A DNA stretch of 64,000 bases from Bacillus testis (GCF_001243895.1 NZ_LN851186.1:1256230-1320229), one strand, 5' to 3'; counted from the first letter of the stretch, positions 1 to 9,438 are shown. Notes: a model not told the origin generated them from the sequence alone. A program made the numbers and translations.

Positions 1-305
1 CCCGCCATAAAGCCCGCTACTAAAAGCCCTTTGTAGCCATAAGAGGCGGTTATGGCAAAAAGCAACGGAATAAAGGCGCCTGTTGGGCCGGCAATTTGGA
101 AACGCGATCCGCCAAAAAGGGAAACGATGATACCGGCAATGATCGTTGTGTAGATCCCGTATTCCGGCTTGACGCCCGATGCAATGGCGAATGCCATGCC
201 AAGAGGAATAGCGATCACTCCGACAATGATGCCGGACAAAACATCTTTTTTTGCTTTCTCTAATGAATAGTTGCTTAACCAGTCGGTAAACAAGTGTAAA
301 ATCAT
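1..305 (-). CDS. SulP-family anion transporter, N-terminal part (runs off the window)
   Basis: Only about the first 100 residues are present. They match the start of SulP/SLC26 inorganic anion transporters (sulfate or bicarbonate type): a short cytoplasmic lead, then DVLSGIIVGVIAIPLGMAFA, and a segment with QIAGPTGAF, typical of the first transmembrane helices. The ATG at 305 lies directly against an AGGAG (306-310), which is too close for normal initiation; an in-frame TTG four codons later (291-293) sits about 12 bases after the same AGGAG and may be the real start. Substrate cannot be told from this fragment. Family call is firm, start uncertain. Confidence 0.85.
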   Translation of the reverse strand, partial: MILHLFTDWLSNYSLEKAKKDVLSGIIVGVIAIPLGMAFAIASGVKPEYGIYTTIIAGIIVSLFGGSRFQIAGPTGAFIPLLFAITASYGYKGLLVAGFMA

Positions 306-960
<655 letters not shown>

Positions 961-1161
961 ATGAGTTATAATGCGGGCGATATAATCTTTCAGGTACTAT
1001 TCATTGCCCTTCTCGTTGTTTTTGCTGTCTCTTTTGTCCTTTTTATCCGCAGATTGTTGGTCAATTCGAGTTCTCGCTATAAGGAATCGGTGGAGATCAA
1101 TCAAAAGCTGGATAAAATCATGAATATAATAGAGTCAGATCGGAAAGATCAATCAAAATGA
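961..1161 (+). CDS. Small single-pass membrane protein, DUF4083-like
   Basis: A 66-residue protein starting MSYNAGDIIFQ. One hydrophobic helix (about residues 11-33) is followed by a basic stretch (FIRRLLVNSSSRYK) and a charged amphipathic tail ending in ESDRKDQSK. This layout and the sequence around the helix match the DUF4083 family of Bacillus small membrane proteins. I chose the ATG at 961 because AGAAGGAGG lies just upstream; a longer frame from 883 has no ribosome site. Function is not known. It converges on the transglycosylase gene and shares its terminator. Confidence 0.75.
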   Translation: MSYNAGDIIFQVLFIALLVVFAVSFVLFIRRLLVNSSSRYKESVEINQKLDKIMNIIESDRKDQSK

Positions 1162-1224
1162 AGCGTGTATAATACGTTGAAACATACTGGGGGGCATTGT
1201 GGCGTTTAACGATTTGCCCATGAA

Positions 1225-1265
1225 AAAAGCAGAGGAAATGATACTTCTTTCCTCCGCTTTTTTTA
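1225..1265. terminator. Bidirectional intrinsic terminator
   Basis: Stem GCAGAGGAAA against TTTCCTCCGC, flanked by A-run on the left and T-run on the right, between two converging genes (DUF4083 protein and transglycosylase). Confidence 0.8.
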
Positions 1266-1925
1266 CTTCCTGTATTTTTCGAGGGCCTCTATGACTTCTT
1301 TCTGCCGTTCTTTGGCCCTTTCCGGATGCTGGCTCAGCGCATAGGAGCTTGGAGCCTGGGGAAGGCCGGCCAATAGGGTAGCCTGGTCGAAAGAAAGCTT
1401 ATCTGGCGTTGTACCAAAATAATTTTTGCTTGCTTGCTGGATGCCATAATTATTGTCCCCGTAATACACAATATTGACATAGAGTTCTAGGATTTCATCT
1501 TTTGTGTAATTCTTTTCGAGATCATAGGCTGCAAACATTTCGGCTACTTTCCGAATGAAATGCTGGTCATTGGAGAAGTAAAGATTTTTGGCTACCTGCT
1601 GCGTAATCGTACTTCCGCCTTGTTTGATTTCTCCTTTTAGTAAGTTGACGATTGTGGCTCTTACCAGGGATATGCCGTCAATTGCGCCATGTTTGTAGAA
1701 TCGGTGGTCTTCTGTAGCGACAATACTGTCCGTGAAATCAGGATTGATCTCCTTTAGCTGGGTATAATGGGGATTATCTTTGACGATCGCCACTTTTTCG
1801 AACAAAGGAACTTCGGAAATGACTGTCTTGTATTTAAAGTAACCGAGAGCCGTTATACCGCATGTGAAGATAATGGCGGCAATCAGTATGAATGTAAGTA
1901 ATTTGCTTAAGAGCTTCTTCATCAT
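1263..1925 (-). CDS. Monofunctional peptidoglycan glycosyltransferase (GT51)
   Basis: A 220-residue membrane-anchored enzyme that would polymerise lipid II into glycan strands outside the membrane. One N-terminal helix (about 9-29) is followed by a GT51 domain with the catalytic Glu72 in ATEDHRFYKHG, the QGGSTITQQ motif at 102-110, and LYVNIVYYG. There is no transpeptidase domain, so it resembles stand-alone MGT/MtgA enzymes, though it is closest in layout to truncated class A PBPs. Start MMKK follows AGAGG. It is a lone gene between terminators, on the strand opposite to the DUF4083 gene. Confidence 0.88.
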   Translation of the reverse strand: MMKKLLSKLLTFILIAAIIFTCGITALGYFKYKTVISEVPLFEKVAIVKDNPHYTQLKEINPDFTDSIVATEDHRFYKHGAIDGISLVRATIVNLLKGEIKQGGSTITQQVAKNLYFSNDQHFIRKVAEMFAAYDLEKNYTKDEILELYVNIVYYGDNNYGIQQASKNYFGTTPDKLSFDQATLLAGLPQAPSSYALSQHPERAKERQKEVIEALEKYRK

Positions 1926-2276
1926 CTATTAACCTCTGTCTAATTAATTTTGTCAATCGTAGATGCATGGGTAAACCAGTGAAGGAGCATATTTACACTG
2001 GTATAAAATGATTATAGTTGCACGGCCGCCGATAATCAATCAGACCCAAGGCGTAAAAAACGATTCATTGTTTTTTAATGCTTCGTTATTGGTTTGTTTC
2101 GGTACGTTCGTACTATATCTAAACAAAATGAAGATGCATGGACTTTGTACGGATTGGCCTTCTTGCATCTGGATGCAGGGCTTTTCTTACGGGGTGCGGG
2201 GAGAAGCCTTCAATGGATGGCGATCCATAATAATACGTTCGCTTGTCTGGATAGGCAGATTGATCGTTATCTTATA
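1926..2276. other. Gap without a supported gene
   Basis: About 350 bases between the transglycosylase and the chemoreceptor terminator. Overlapping frames at 2008-2280 and 2094-2321 have no ribosome site and no family signature, so I do not call them. Confidence 0.5.
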
Positions 2277-2309
2277 TTAAAAGGCCCTCCCGGGTGGAAC
2301 CGGAAGGGA
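2277..2309 (-). terminator. Intrinsic terminator of the chemoreceptor gene
   Basis: Stem CCCTTCCGG / CCGGGAGGG read on the minus strand, then CCTTTTAATA, just after the stop of the chemoreceptor gene. Confidence 0.75.
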
Positions 2310-2315
2310 ATATCC

Positions 2316-4013
2316 TTATAGCTGGAATCGTTTGGTGAGCATATTTAGTTCTTCTGCTGAATGGGCCAGCTGTTCAGAGCTTTTAGCAATTTCGTCCATT
2401 GAGCTGCTGGTTTGTTGGGATGAAGCACTGGTTTGTTCGATCCCTGCTGCCGTTTCCTCTGCGATGGCTGCCGTTTCTTGCAGGTATCCATTCATATCCT
2501 TACTATCATCAGCAATTCCCTTCAGATATGAGGAAATTGCCTGGATACTGGAGAACATTTCTTTGATGGATTCATTAATCTCCTTGAAGGTTTGTTTAGT
2601 CACTTTGACCTGATTGGCTCCTTCAGTTACTTCCAGGTAGCCATTCTGCAATGTGTCAGTCACATCTTGAAATTCTGCGTGCAGGTTATTGGCGTTGCCG
2701 GTGATACTGTTGACCGATATAGCTACTTGTTCTGCTAGCTTCCTCACTTCCTCAGCTACAACCGCAAACCCTTTGCCATGTTCGCCTGCCCGTGCCGCTT
2801 CAATCGACGCATTCAAAGCCAATAGATTGGTCTGGTCGGCAATCGCTTTAATAGTTAGGACCATTTTGGATATTTCCTGAGATTGATGGTTCAAATTCTG
2901 CACTTTATCAACCGCTTTTTGGATGAGAAGGTCCACTTTTTCCATCTGCTGGTTGGAAGTGTCCATTAAGTCCCGCCCTTCCAAGGTTAAGTCGACGATC
3001 GCGTTGGTTGAACGTTCGATTAATGAGCTGTAATCATTTGCTTGCTGGATTTTTGTATTAATTGCGTCCATCTGCACAGAGAGCTCATGAGAACTGTTCG
3101 CTTGTTTTTCAGCGCCTGACGCCAATTCTTCCATGGTTGCCGCTACTTGTTCAGAGCCTTCTTTGACTTCATCGGCAGACTGGTGCAGCTCCTCGCTGTG
3201 GCTGTTTACAGTGGCTGCCATCTTTCTCATCTGCATAAGCATGGTGTATATTTGATCCCTCATATCATTGGTGGAGTTTACAAGTTGGCCTAATTCATCC
3301 TCCAGATGAGTTTCTAATTTTCCCCCGCTAAGATTGCCGGCAGCGATCTGTTTCATTCTGGCTATGACGGCATAGATAGGCTTTGTAATCTTGCCTGCAG
3401 ACACGACTGCGCTAATAAGGGTAAGTATAATCGCAATCATTGAGACAACAATGCTGAATTGCAATGTTTTGTGTCCGCTATCAAGGATATCTTGGCCTTT
3501 GGCAGTGATTTTGGCGCTGCGTTCGCCAGCCATGTCACTAAACCCTTGGTTCAACTCTTTCCCTATAGGGCCCACTTCGTTTTCCATTATTTCTCGGGCC
3601 CTTACTTTATCGCCTTTATCATACTCTGCAAACACTTTATTCAGTAATGTACCCCATTCTATCTTTTTTTCAAGCAGCTTCTTCATTTTCGGGTTGTTGC
3701 TCATTTTTAATACTTTCTTTTCTAATTCAATGCTTTCGTCCGTAGTAGAGTCGAATTCCGTCCGATAAGAATCGTCTTCATATAAAAGAAAAGCACGGAC
3801 CAATGCGGTACGGTTAGCCATGTTATAGGATAAGTCTTCATCGGCGATCAAAAGCGGCACCTGTCTATCGATAATATCCTTCATCATCTTATTGGTAGAA
3901 TGGACAGAATAAACGTTATAGACGGTCAGCAGCGCCATTGCTATTAAAACTACTGAAAAGCCTAACAGTATTTTTGCTTTTAAGCTTTTCATCCGGAATC
4001 TTCTTTTTTTCAT
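2316..4013 (-). CDS. Methyl-accepting chemotaxis protein
   Basis: A 565-residue chemoreceptor. A first membrane helix (about 12-34) is followed by an extracellular helical sensor of the 4HB_MCP type (about 35-185), a second helix (about 186-208), a HAMP linker beginning [19 protein letters not shown], and the cytoplasmic signalling coiled coil. The tip region contains [17 protein letters not shown] and EVRKLAEQ, the hallmark contact site for CheA/CheW. Ligand is unknown. ATG at 4013 is preceded by AAGAGGTG. It stands alone between a terminator and the gsiB promoter region. Confidence 0.93.
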   Translation of the reverse strand: MKKRRFRMKSLKAKILLGFSVVLIAMALLTVYNVYSVHSTNKMMKDIIDRQVPLLIADEDLSYNMANRTALVRAFLLYEDDSYRTEFDSTTDESIELEKKVLKMSNNPKMKKLLEKKIEWGTLLNKVFAEYDKGDKVRAREIMENEVGPIGKELNQGFSDMAGERSAKITAKGQDILDSGHKTLQFSIVVSMIAIILTLISAVVSAGKITKPIYAVIARMKQIAAGNLSGGKLETHLEDELGQLVNSTNDMRDQIYTMLMQMRKMAATVNSHSEELHQSADEVKEGSEQVAATMEELASGAEKQANSSHELSVQMDAINTKIQQANDYSSLIERSTNAIVDLTLEGRDLMDTSNQQMEKVDLLIQKAVDKVQNLNHQSQEISKMVLTIKAIADQTNLLALNASIEAARAGEHGKGFAVVAEEVRKLAEQVAISVNSITGNANNLHAEFQDVTDTLQNGYLEVTEGANQVKVTKQTFKEINESIKEMFSSIQAISSYLKGIADDSKDMNGYLQETAAIAEETAAGIEQTSASSQQTSSSMDEIAKSSEQLAHSAEELNMLTKRFQL

Positions 4014-4205
4014 CTCTGCACCTCTTATTGTAAATTGAAGATAAACTTCTCCTTCTATTTCTTCGTCAAAACGGCTTATTCTTTAATAACTATTCAATAA
4101 AAGTATATGAATATATTTTTTTATCGCTGCGAAGGCCTGTTACACAGGGGGGACAATAGCAGTTTTATACCTATTAACCCCTACAGGATAAATTTTCAAT
4201 TTATT

Positions 4206-4230
4206 GTTTGAAAAATGGAAAAGCGGGAAA
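4206..4230 (+). promoter_or_regulatory. SigB-type promoter of gsiB
   Basis: GTTTGA (4206-4211), 13-base spacer, GGGAAA (4225-4230), followed by ACAACAAAC. This matches the general-stress sigma factor consensus (GTTT-N12-15-GGGTAT) and looks like the gsiB promoter of Bacillus subtilis. Confidence 0.85.
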
Positions 4231-4278
4231 ACAACAAACAGAGGTTGACAAATAATTCTTTAAAGGGAGGAATTTTTG

Positions 4279-4566
4279 ATGGCTGACAAAAGAGAAAATC
4301 GAAACATGACTGTTGAGGAAGCCGGACGCAAAGGCGGCGAAGCGACTGCTGAAACGCATGATAAGGAATTTTACCAAGAGATCGGGCGTAAAGGCGGGGA
4401 GGCAACCGCTGAAAACCACGATAAAGAATTCTATCAAGAAATCGGTGAAAAAGGCGGCGAAGCTCGGGCAAATCAAAGCGATGATGATCGAAACGGCAAA
4501 ATGAGCAGAGAAGAAGCCGGACGTAAAGGCGGCGAAGCTCGAGCCAGACAGCGCGGCAATGATTAA
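4279..4566 (+). CDS. gsiB: General stress protein GsiB (KGG-repeat, LEA-like)
   Basis: A 95-residue very hydrophilic protein built from near-identical 20-residue units with the core GRKGGEA plus HDKEFYQEIG; four KGG cores are visible, with an irregular unit (QSDDDRNGKMSREE) near the end. It matches Bacillus GsiB, a desiccation/LEA-like general stress protein of the cytosol. ATG at 4279 follows GGGAGG at good spacing; the codon before it is a TTG that could also read. The SigB-type promoter at 4206-4230 predicts stress and glucose-starvation induction. It is shorter than the B. subtilis protein, as expected for a varying repeat number. Confidence 0.93.
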   Translation: MADKRENRNMTVEEAGRKGGEATAETHDKEFYQEIGRKGGEATAENHDKEFYQEIGEKGGEARANQSDDDRNGKMSREEAGRKGGEARARQRGND

Positions 4567-4586
4567 TCGTAAGCTTGGGTAAAGCG

Positions 4587-4627
4587 GAAGAGGGGATTGG
4601 AGAGATTCTATCCTCTCTTCTTTTTTG
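4587..4627 (+). terminator. Terminator of gsiB
   Basis: Stem GAAGAGGGGAT / ATCCTCTCTTC with one mismatch, then TTTTTT. Confidence 0.8.
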
Positions 4628-4804
4628 TTTCTGCCCAAACATTTAAAGAGCATCTATAAAATGGTTTTTGCTAATATCAGAAATTGAAAGACCGAGTTGC
4701 CTTCCTTAGGCGGGTTTAATCTGTAGAGCATAATCTTTTTTTTTGGGGGGGCGTTTACAGTATAATACGGATGATGATTACAGAATAAACCGGAGGTAAA
4801 AAGA

Positions 4805-5449
4805 ATGACGAACGTATTGGTCGTTAAAGCAAATAACCGTCCCGCAACTGAGGGGATATCAAGTAGAATGTATGAAACTTTCATGGAGAGCATTAAAGAT
4901 GCAAGCAACTTGAATGTTACTGTCTATGATGTCTATGCCGAGGATATGCCGTACTTCGGCCAGGATTTATTCAACGCATTCGCTAAGATGCAAAAGGGCG
5001 AAGAACTAACAGATATCGAACAACGAATTGTGGCTGCTAAGCAAAAAGCGATGGATGCATTGACTGCAGCGGATGTAGTGGTGTTCGTGTTCCCACTATG
5101 GAACCTCACAATCCCTGCTAAATTGCAAACATTCATTGATTATGTATATGCAGCTGGCTATGCCTTTAAATATGATGCAGAAGGCAATATGGTCCAACTG
5201 ATGACAGATAAAAAAGCCATCTTGTTGAATGCGAGAGGCGGCATTTATTCCACACCGGAGACAGCGCCGATGGAAATGGCCGTTACTTATATGCGTAATG
5301 TGTTCGGAGGCGTTTTCGGCATGGAAATCATTGATGAAGTAGTCATCGAAGGCCACAATGCAATGCCGGACAAAGCGGGAGAAATAATCGAAGATGGGCT
5401 GCACCGCGTTTCGGAAGCAGCGGCTAAATTAGCTCAGTTGAATGCTTAA
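4805..5449 (+). CDS. azoR: FMN-dependent NADH azoreductase
   Basis: A 214-residue flavodoxin-fold quinone/azo reductase of the AzoR (formerly AcpD) family. It opens MTNVLVVKANNRPA, where FMN phosphate is bound, and carries VFVFPLWNLTIPAKLQTFIDY, the conserved FMN/isoalloxazine loop, and NARGGIYS. Length agrees with Bacillus AzoR1/AzoR2. CGGAGGT precedes the ATG. A TATAAT at 4761-4766 is a likely -10. It would reduce quinones or azo dyes with NADH in the cytosol. Single-gene unit with its own terminator. Confidence 0.92.
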   Translation: MTNVLVVKANNRPATEGISSRMYETFMESIKDASNLNVTVYDVYAEDMPYFGQDLFNAFAKMQKGEELTDIEQRIVAAKQKAMDALTAADVVVFVFPLWNLTIPAKLQTFIDYVYAAGYAFKYDAEGNMVQLMTDKKAILLNARGGIYSTPETAPMEMAVTYMRNVFGGVFGMEIIDEVVIEGHNAMPDKAGEIIEDGLHRVSEAAAKLAQLNA

Positions 5450-5490
5450 TCGGTTTCAAATAGATAAAGTGAAAAAGAAATAAGTAGAAA

Positions 5491-5528
5491 GGCGTCCACT
5501 AGGAAAATTCCTGTGGGCGTTTTTTTTA
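5491..5528 (+). terminator. Terminator of azoR
   Basis: Hairpin GCGTCCACTAGG / CCTGTGGGCG followed by a run of eight T. Confidence 0.75.
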
Positions 5529-5585
5529 TCCATTTTTGCTCGGTAAAAGGAAGGCAAGATAACCAAAAAGTAGGAGAATTCCTTT

Positions 5586-5640
5586 CTCTTTGTCTTCGCC
5601 TATTTGTTGAAGTGTGGGTCTTATCACTAGTTCGGATGGG
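5586..5640 (+). repeat. Dispersed two-hairpin repeat, copy A (3-prime half)
   Basis: Contains TCTTTGTCTTC, GTTGAAGTGTGGGTCTTA and CTAGTTCGGATGG, the 3-prime half of the repeat described at 27131-27276. A possible detached 5-prime tip (ATAAAGTGAAA) is at 5464. Confidence 0.5.
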
Positions 5641-5680
5641 TTCGATTAGTTGGAGAGCAGGCTTGTTAGGGTGTGTGATT

Positions 5681-5708
5681 ATAAAAAAAAACCTGCAAAT
5701 GGCAGGTA
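5681..5708 (-). terminator. Terminator of the 32-residue membrane protein gene
   Basis: Perfect six-pair stem ACCTGC / GCAGGT with a five-base loop, followed on the minus strand by at least eight T. Confidence 0.8.
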
Positions 5709-5725
5709 CTAATAGAGGGAATTTT

Positions 5726-5824
5726 TTATCTATAATATAAAATGATTCTTACACCAATCAGTATCAAGATAGCTGTTAAGCTTATGCCTAATACAATGAT
5801 GAAAATATCCTTAAGAAATCTCAT
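5726..5824 (-). CDS. 32-residue membrane miniprotein
   Basis: A very small gene: ATG at 5824 with a strong AAGGAGGG six bases upstream, 32 codons, TAA at 5726-5728, then an intrinsic terminator about 20 bases on. The product starts MRFLKDIF, is hydrophobic through most of its length (about 7-30, IIVLGISLTAILILIGV) and ends in IILYYR, so it is a single-pass membrane peptide. I do not recognise the family. The ribosome site plus dedicated terminator are the evidence that it is real. It faces away from the GSP26-like gene, with divergent starts about 200 bases apart. Confidence 0.7.
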   Translation of the reverse strand: MRFLKDIFIIVLGISLTAILILIGVRIILYYR

Positions 5825-5900
5825 TTGACGCCCTCCTTCATAAGGATACGAATTTGATTTTCTCAGACGGAAGTGAAAAAAGTATGTGGTTTTGTTGAAA

Positions 5901-5923
5901 GTTAAAAGATCTTTCCAGGGTAT
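5901..5923 (+). promoter_or_regulatory. Possible SigB-like promoter of the GSP26-like gene
   Basis: GTTAAA, 11-base spacer, GGGTAT. Elements fit the SigB consensus but the spacer is one base shorter than usual; the start codon is about 100 bases downstream. Confidence 0.35.
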
Positions 5924-6024
5924 TGTGGGTTTAAAGACTTTACTTGTGTTTTTAACTGGTATATAGGATTAAAAGGTTTGGATGAGGGAATAGACCTATA
6001 AGACTAAAAATGAGGTGATATTTC

Positions 6025-6513
6025 ATGGCAAAGAAGGCAATGTATAATCAAGAAGGACTGGAAAAACTGCGGGAGCTAATTAAAGATGTTGATATAGCCA
6101 TGTTAACAACACAGACAGCAGAAGGATTGCTTTCCCGTCCAATGAAGACTCAGGAAGTGGAGTTTGATGGCGATCTTTGGTTTTTAACTAAAAAAGATAC
6201 AGATAAATATCAAGAATTGCAGCAAAATCCGGATGTCAATGTAGCCTATGTAGGCAAATCCTACGTTTCAATCCGCGGCAAGGCAGAATTGGTCGAAAGC
6301 CTTGATAAAAAGAAAGAGATATGGAACGAAGCCTATGAAAAATTGTTGCAAACCTCCTATGATGACCCAAACATCATCTTATTAAAAGTGGAAGCAGAAT
6401 CAGCTGAATATTGGGAATCAGGAAACATGGCTAAAAAGATGGTTTATCTGGTTAAAAGAATGACCGGAAATGAACCTGATTCGACAAATATGAATGAAAC
6501 GATAGAATTGTGA
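6025..6513 (+). CDS. General stress protein 26-like flavin/PLP-oxidase-fold protein
   Basis: A 162-residue split-barrel protein of the pyridoxamine 5-phosphate oxidase superfamily, closest to general stress protein 26 (B. subtilis YdaG type). It has the typical core: IAMLTTQTAEGLLSRPMKTQ, then FDGDLWFLTKKDTDKYQELQ, NVAYVGKSYVSIRGKAELV and a C-terminal WESGNMAKK. Such proteins bind FMN or F420-like cofactors; the reaction is unknown. GAGGTGA lies before the ATG. A weak SigB-like promoter upstream fits general stress control. Single gene. Confidence 0.85.
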   Translation: MAKKAMYNQEGLEKLRELIKDVDIAMLTTQTAEGLLSRPMKTQEVEFDGDLWFLTKKDTDKYQELQQNPDVNVAYVGKSYVSIRGKAELVESLDKKKEIWNEAYEKLLQTSYDDPNIILLKVEAESAEYWESGNMAKKMVYLVKRMTGNEPDSTNMNETIEL

Positions 6514-6640
6514 AGTAAGCTTTGGAACTGCTAAATCGATTGAGAATGGGGGCATATTAAATGTCCCTATTTTATTGTCTTGAAAAGAAAAGGATTGTTT
6601 GAGACAAAAAGCTTTGCGGGAGGGTTGGAAGATAAGGGTG

Positions 6641-6785
6641 GAACTTTGGTAGACGGGGGAGTTCGATCATCTCCCGCCGATCAGTAGTTGAACCACTAAA
6701 ACTTCTTGCTGGAGTGTCCATTTACAGTTCATTGTCTTTACGTAGCTGTTAAAGTGGGAGTATTAGCGCCATTTGAATGGGATAA
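6641..6785 (+). repeat. Dispersed two-hairpin repeat, copy B (near full length)
   Basis: First hairpin GACGGGGGAG / CTCCCGCCGATC, then GTAGTTGAACCA, TTCTTGCTGG, and AAAGTGGGAGTATTAGCGCC followed by GAATGGG and ATAAA at the right edge. Confidence 0.75.
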
Positions 6786-6878
6786 AAGCTAATCCACTGG
6801 GAAGCATTCATCTGCTATAATGAGAGATAGCATGTTTGTTGCTATAACAGAGAATCAGCAACAACGAGGAGGCAAACT

Positions 6879-7673
6879 ATGATTAAACTGATTGCCACAG
6901 ATATGGATGGCACATTCTTGAATGATGAGAATCAATTTCCCCGGGAATTCCCTGCAGTTTTTGAACAATTGAAAGAAAAAGGCATCATTTTTGGTGCGGC
7001 TAGCGGAAGACAATACTATAATTTAGCTGAACGATTCGGGCCTTTGGCTGATGATATGCTCTTTATCGCGGAAAATGGCTCAATTGTCGTTTATAAAGAT
7101 AAAGAAATCTTTTCGAATCCAATGCGTCCCGAAGCTGTCAAAGAAGTGGTGGAAGTCGCACGGGGAATTGAGGGTCTTCATATTGTCCTTTGCGGCAAAA
7201 AAGCGGCTTATTATGAAAACAACAGTCCAGAAGTCCTGAAAGAGATTGATAAATATTATACAAGCCGGAAGCATGTTACACATTTTTCTGAGGTGGAAGA
7301 CGATATTTTAAAGATTTCATTGCTTGATTTTCAGGGTGCGGAGACACATAGTTACCCTTCCTTCAAAAAATTTCAGGGCGACCTTCAAGTCACTGTAGGC
7401 GGATATGTTTGGCTGGATATTATGAATGAGGGTTCCAATAAAGGGATTGCCATGCAACGGATTCAAGAGCGCCTTGGCATTTCACCGAATGACACCATGG
7501 TGTTCGGAGATTACTTGAACGATCTTGAATTAATGGAAAAAGCCTATTACAGCTATGCAATGGCGAACGCCCATGACAAAATAAAAGAAGTGTCTCGTTT
7601 TGTAACAAAATGGGACAATAATGAGTCCGGAGTAATCGAAACTATCAAAGAGGCAGTATTGGCCTCTAAATAA
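6879..7673 (+). CDS. HAD-superfamily Cof-type phosphatase
   Basis: A 264-residue type IIB HAD phosphatase. Motif I is DMDGTFLNDEN (residues 8-18, nucleophile Asp8), motif II lies in FGAASGRQ, and motif III/IV is GDYLNDLELM with a conserved Lys (SNKGIAM) before it. These enzymes dephosphorylate sugar phosphates or flavin/PLP-type substrates in the cytosol; specificity cannot be read. GAGGAGGC precedes ATG at 6879. The gene ends AAATAAA, where the TAA stop is also the left tip of repeat copy C. Confidence 0.9.
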   Translation: MIKLIATDMDGTFLNDENQFPREFPAVFEQLKEKGIIFGAASGRQYYNLAERFGPLADDMLFIAENGSIVVYKDKEIFSNPMRPEAVKEVVEVARGIEGLHIVLCGKKAAYYENNSPEVLKEIDKYYTSRKHVTHFSEVEDDILKISLLDFQGAETHSYPSFKKFQGDLQVTVGGYVWLDIMNEGSNKGIAMQRIQERLGISPNDTMVFGDYLNDLELMEKAYYSYAMANAHDKIKEVSRFVTKWDNNESGVIETIKEAVLASK

Positions 7674-7785
7674 AATGAAACATTAAATCGGTAGGAGGGT
7701 TCGATTATCATCTCGGGCTCTTCCTGTTGGTCTCTTATTTCTTCATCTTCATTCTCATGAAGCGAGAGTCTTAGAACCGGTTGGA
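7671..7785 (+). repeat. Dispersed two-hairpin repeat, copy C
   Basis: Begins at the stop codon of the HAD gene: TAAAATGAAACATTAAATCGG, then GGAGGGTTCGATTATCATC, TTCATGAAGCGAGAGTCTTAG and CCGGTTGGA. Diverged but colinear with the type copy. Confidence 0.65.
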
Positions 7786-7804
7786 AAGAGAATTTAAACC
7801 TGCT

Positions 7805-7843
7805 AAAACAGCTTTCTGTATGATCAAGGAAGCTGTTTTTTTA
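7805..7843 (+). terminator. Intrinsic terminator
   Basis: AACAGCTTTCT paired with AGGAAGCTGTT, then seven T; ends transcription from the HAD gene. Confidence 0.85.
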
Positions 7844-8064
7844 TATTGTTGCTTACAGTGAAGATTCCTATTTTATGTTCCATTCTACATACTTGATTAT
7901 TTGCATGGAATTGCACCGGGAATCTTCTGGAGATGCTTTTAGTTGCCATCCGAGCATGACAACAGTAGACTTAGAGATTAACTGATATACTATTCCAATA
8001 AGCAAGTCTTGCCGAAAGTAAATGGCAATTCGCATACAGGCATACAAAAAGAGAAGGTGAAACA

Positions 8065-8949
8065 ATGGATGATATCCGTAAAATATATGTTTCAGAGACA
8101 AAGCAAAACTATTTTGTTACAGCCAAGGAGACCAATATCGTTTCTCTTTGGTCGATTGATGAAAAAAGCCATTATTTGACCATCGAGACAAATCTTGATG
8201 ATGGCGGAGAAAGGCTTCTTGTATTAGATTTAGATATTCCTATTATCATAACCGGCAACTATTTTGGAGGCGTGAATGCCTACAATGGTTTTACCGGAGA
8301 ATGTCTCTGGAAGCGCGCCGACTTGACCAATGTGCAGAAGTTGGTTGAGATGCCCGGGAACAATGCCCAATTTTTCGGAATTGGTTTCAGTTACGGCACT
8401 TTTTTAATCGTTGATGTGTATACAGGTGAAACCAAAGAGACTTTGTCTGACATTTATAAATTAGTGTTTTCCCGTTTCAATCCTTTGGCATTAGCGATTC
8501 CGAATGAAGAAGCGGATGATAACCGGCCTATGCTTGTCGATACAAAAGACTGGATGATTCAGTGGGATTGTGAAGATCAAAGCATTTATGTGCTTGATGC
8601 GGCTTTTTCTAAAGACCACCTGGTCATATCATGGCTTGGCGGCGATGTGCAGTGTTATACCCTAGAAGGGAAAAAGCGCTGGACGATTTCAAATGCCAAT
8701 GGCCAGTTTGGGCAAATCCGTTGGAATGATGAGCTAAAACTATGGATGGGTATTTATAACCTTACAGTGGAAGAAGAGCAGGACATGCTGTTGGTAGGCT
8801 TTGACGCCAATGGGGAAACCAAGGTGAAAAAAATATTGAAAAATCCAGGGGACGCCTATTTCTTTACGGATGGCACCCATATTGTGACGGCCAGAGGAGA
8901 AGTCATCGAGGCTGCTACCGGTAAAACAGTCTGGAAATTTACGATTTAA
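8065..8949 (+). CDS. Cytosolic beta-propeller protein (WD40/PQQ-like)
   Basis: A 294-residue protein without signal or membrane segments. It consists of repeated four-strand blades, several ending in a Trp/aromatic plus acidic turn: IVSLWSIDEKSH, GECLWKRADL, WMIQWDCEDQ, KKRWTISNANG, TGKTVWKFTI. This is the pattern of WD40/PQQ-type propellers, which serve as binding scaffolds. I do not recognise a named family or partner. AGAAGGTG precedes the ATG. Single-gene unit followed by a GC-rich hairpin. Confidence 0.7.
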   Translation: MDDIRKIYVSETKQNYFVTAKETNIVSLWSIDEKSHYLTIETNLDDGGERLLVLDLDIPIIITGNYFGGVNAYNGFTGECLWKRADLTNVQKLVEMPGNNAQFFGIGFSYGTFLIVDVYTGETKETLSDIYKLVFSRFNPLALAIPNEEADDNRPMLVDTKDWMIQWDCEDQSIYVLDAAFSKDHLVISWLGGDVQCYTLEGKKRWTISNANGQFGQIRWNDELKLWMGIYNLTVEEEQDMLLVGFDANGETKVKKILKNPGDAYFFTDGTHIVTARGEVIEAATGKTVWKFTI

Positions 8950-8950
8950 C

Positions 8951-8985
8951 AAAGGGGGGAATCCTATGAAGCTGGATTCCCCTTT
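8951..8985 (+). terminator. Hairpin after the beta-propeller gene
   Basis: GGGGAATCC paired with GGATTCCCC, extended by AAAGG / CCTTT. The T-run is short, so termination is likely but not certain. Confidence 0.6.
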
Positions 8986-9149
8986 CCTATTTGTCCGGCA
9001 GGCCCGGTAGCGTCAGTTACTCTGGTTGCAGGTCCTGTCGATCCGGTGATCCCAGATGAAGGAAAGAATCCTGGAAACCATGATGAACATATCTCGCATA
9101 ATGGGGAACCGCAATAGGATCTATTTTGGCCACACTTTTGTTTACGCAT
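8964..9149 (-). pseudogene. Collagen-like (exosporium-type) gene remnant
   Basis: A 61-codon frame starting MRKQKCGQNRSYCGS behind AAAGGAATGAGG. Its second half has Gly-X-X text (GITGSTGPA, then ATGPAGQIG) like BclA/exosporium collagen-like proteins, but only a few triplets remain and the frame ends inside the hairpin of the neighbouring gene. Cys-rich start suggests a spore-surface origin. I take it as a decayed or truncated collagen-like gene; a genuine short spore protein is the alternative. Confidence 0.4.
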
Positions 9150-9335
9150 ATGCCTCATTCCTTTATCATCATTTTGGAATACTACTACAATTGATTTTTG
9201 AATGCGCTTTATATTAATAAATGCAAAAGATGCCATTTTGATTGGATGAGTAAAATAATGAAGCGGAAAGTAAGTATATTGTGGGGATTTTAGGAAGGGT
9301 TCATATGTAGTGCGCTCTTTATCAGGGTTAGTAAT

Positions 9336-9400
9336 AAAAAAATACCTCTACAAGGATGGTTAGGGATTGAGTACCGATTTTCCTTGTAGAGGTGTTTTTT
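9336..9400. terminator. Bidirectional terminator beyond the MFS gene
   Basis: Thirteen perfect pairs, ACCTCTACAAGGA (9344-9356) and TCCTTGTAGAGGT (9381-9393), flanked by A-run and T-run. Confidence 0.85.
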
Positions 9401-9438
9401 CTTTTTAGGCTAAATCCTTAAAAAATGGCTTTTTAACT

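Noticed and set aside
2008-2321. Two overlapping frames between transglycosylase and chemoreceptor genes
   Set aside because: No ribosome site and they run into the chemoreceptor terminator.
5513-5740. 75-codon plus-strand frame after azoR
   Set aside because: It starts inside the azoR terminator and covers repeat copy A and the minus-strand miniprotein gene.
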